Positions 5,460 to 6,077 of a stretch of 6,077 nucleotides of DNA are shown one piece after another. The position numbers and the translations under genes were made by a program. Position 1 is the stretch's first letter; the number at the start of each line of letters is the position of its first letter. The stretch comes from Deltaproteobacteria bacterium (lineage in GTDB: Bacteria; Desulfobacterota; DSM-4660; Desulfatiglandales; Desulfatiglandaceae): assembly GCA_011051075.1 (NCBI GenBank), contig DREN01000445.1, positions 1-6,077 on the forward strand, in the 5' to 3' direction. A model generated the notes under the pieces. The model saw nothing but the letters and a program-made list of their open reading frames with translations, did not search any database and was not told the DNA's origin.

Positions 5460-6077
5460 ATGGGCTATACAGAACTGGATAGATTTAACGACGCCCTCAA
5501 GGGACATGTCAGGGACCGCGTGCCCGTATATCCCCTCATCGGAGGATGGGCCGTTGCCAACTTTTCTGATCTTTCCACAGACAGGGTGGCTGCTGATCCA
5601 CGGCTTTTCATGGAGGCCCAGATAAAGGCCAGGGAAGCAATGGGCTACGACCCCGTGTACGCCTATATGGATGCGGTCTATATTGCCGAGGCCTTCGGGT
5701 GCCGGGTCCGCTACCTTGAAACCGGCACGGTGGTCGATCCCCTGGATATTCAGATCAAGACCCCTGAAGATCTGGCCGATCTATCCATGCCCTCGGTGCA
5801 GACAGAGGCCCGACTGCCCGTGGTGCTTGAGACGGTTCGGCTGTTGAGTGAATACGGCCGTGGAGATATCCCGGTGGTTCCCCTGTTCGAGGGGCCTTTC
5901 ACAACGGCCTGCAGGGTGGCGGGCACCGAGCAGGTCATGCGCATGACCTACAGGCATGGGCAGCTCCTTGGGCGGCTCCTTGAGAGGATGACCGATTTTC
6001 TGGCGGAATTTGGAAACAGACTGGCGGAAAGCGGCGCCGATATTCTGATTATTCCCGAACCAACCGGCTCTTCTTCC
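5460..6077 (+). CDS. Uroporphyrinogen-decarboxylase-family protein, N-terminal part (likely MtaA/CmuA-type methyltransferase)
   Basis: The first 206 codons are present and the frame is open to the right edge. ATG at 5460 is the first start after an in-frame TGA (5454-5456); the ribosome binding site is weak. The opening LDRFNDALKGHVRDRVPVYP (6-25) has the shape typical of the family (RFxxALxGxxxDRVPV). It is followed by MGYDPVYAYMDAVYIAEAFGC (61-81), YLETGTVVDP (85-94), KTPEDL (100-105), and a barrel strand ADILIIPEPTGSSS at the visible end. The arginine-rich RQAGRY motif of true heme-pathway HemE is missing from the N-terminus, which points to the methyltransferase branch. Known members of that branch transfer methyl groups between corrinoid proteins and coenzyme M or other thiols using zinc bound by His and Cys. 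Those ligands would lie beyond the window, so the exact activity is open. Confidence 0.85.
   Translation, partial: MGYTELDRFNDALKGHVRDRVPVYPLIGGWAVANFSDLSTDRVAADPRLFMEAQIKAREAMGYDPVYAYMDAVYIAEAFGCRVRYLETGTVVDPLDIQIKTPEDLADLSMPSVQTEARLPVVLETVRLLSEYGRGDIPVVPLFEGPFTTACRVAGTEQVMRMTYRHGQLLGRLLERMTDFLAEFGNRLAESGADILIIPEPTGSSS

Noticed and set aside
5298..5507. 69-codon minus-strand open frame across the divergent gap
   Set aside because: It is largely translated tandem repeat and promoter DNA and overlaps the start of the UroD-family gene.

Overview
The window looks like chromosomal DNA from a moderately GC-rich, free-living bacterium. I infer Desulfobacterota (the former Deltaproteobacteria). The inference rests on three things: a lipoprotein combining VWA, TSP3 and OmpA domains, a uroporphyrinogen-decarboxylase-family gene of the corrinoid methyltransfer type, and a 4'-phosphopantetheinyl transferase tail resembling those of PUFA/PKS-type synthases. 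This is family-level recognition; no search was run. I see no rRNA, tRNA, CRISPR array, transposase or phage gene.

Layout, left to right. (1) 2-223, plus strand: the C-terminal end of a gene carrying the phosphopantetheinyl transferase WSIKEAxxK motif; its start lies outside the window. (2) 224-686: a 463-base gap, partly AT-rich, with a possible terminator, a plausible sigma70-type promoter and a structured leader. (3) 687-1898, plus: a complete 403-residue lipoprotein, likely anchored in the outer membrane by its lipid and bound to peptidoglycan by its OmpA domain, with a von Willebrand factor A domain between. (4) 1899-2038: a convergent gap with a strong GC-rich hairpin. (5) 2039-3691, minus: complete glucose-6-phosphate isomerase (pgi) starting at GTG. 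(6) 3791-5092, minus: a complete MFS transporter of the metabolite:H+ symporter (MHS) family, 99 bases upstream of pgi and possibly co-transcribed with it. (7) 5093-5459: a divergent gap holding a good sigma70 promoter for the rightward gene and a short 9-bp tandem repeat. (8) 5460-6077, plus: the first 206 codons of a UroD/MtaA/CmuA-family gene that runs off the right edge.

The genes do not form one pathway. The likely transcription units are the left synthase gene, the lipoprotein with its own long leader, a leftward transporter-pgi pair, and a rightward UroD-family gene. The part most worth a second look is the lipoprotein leader. It contains an 11-base match to a full Shine-Dalgarno sequence with no well-placed start codon, buried in a predicted stem and followed by a terminator-like hairpin. 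I found no convincing wholly new multi-gene system.
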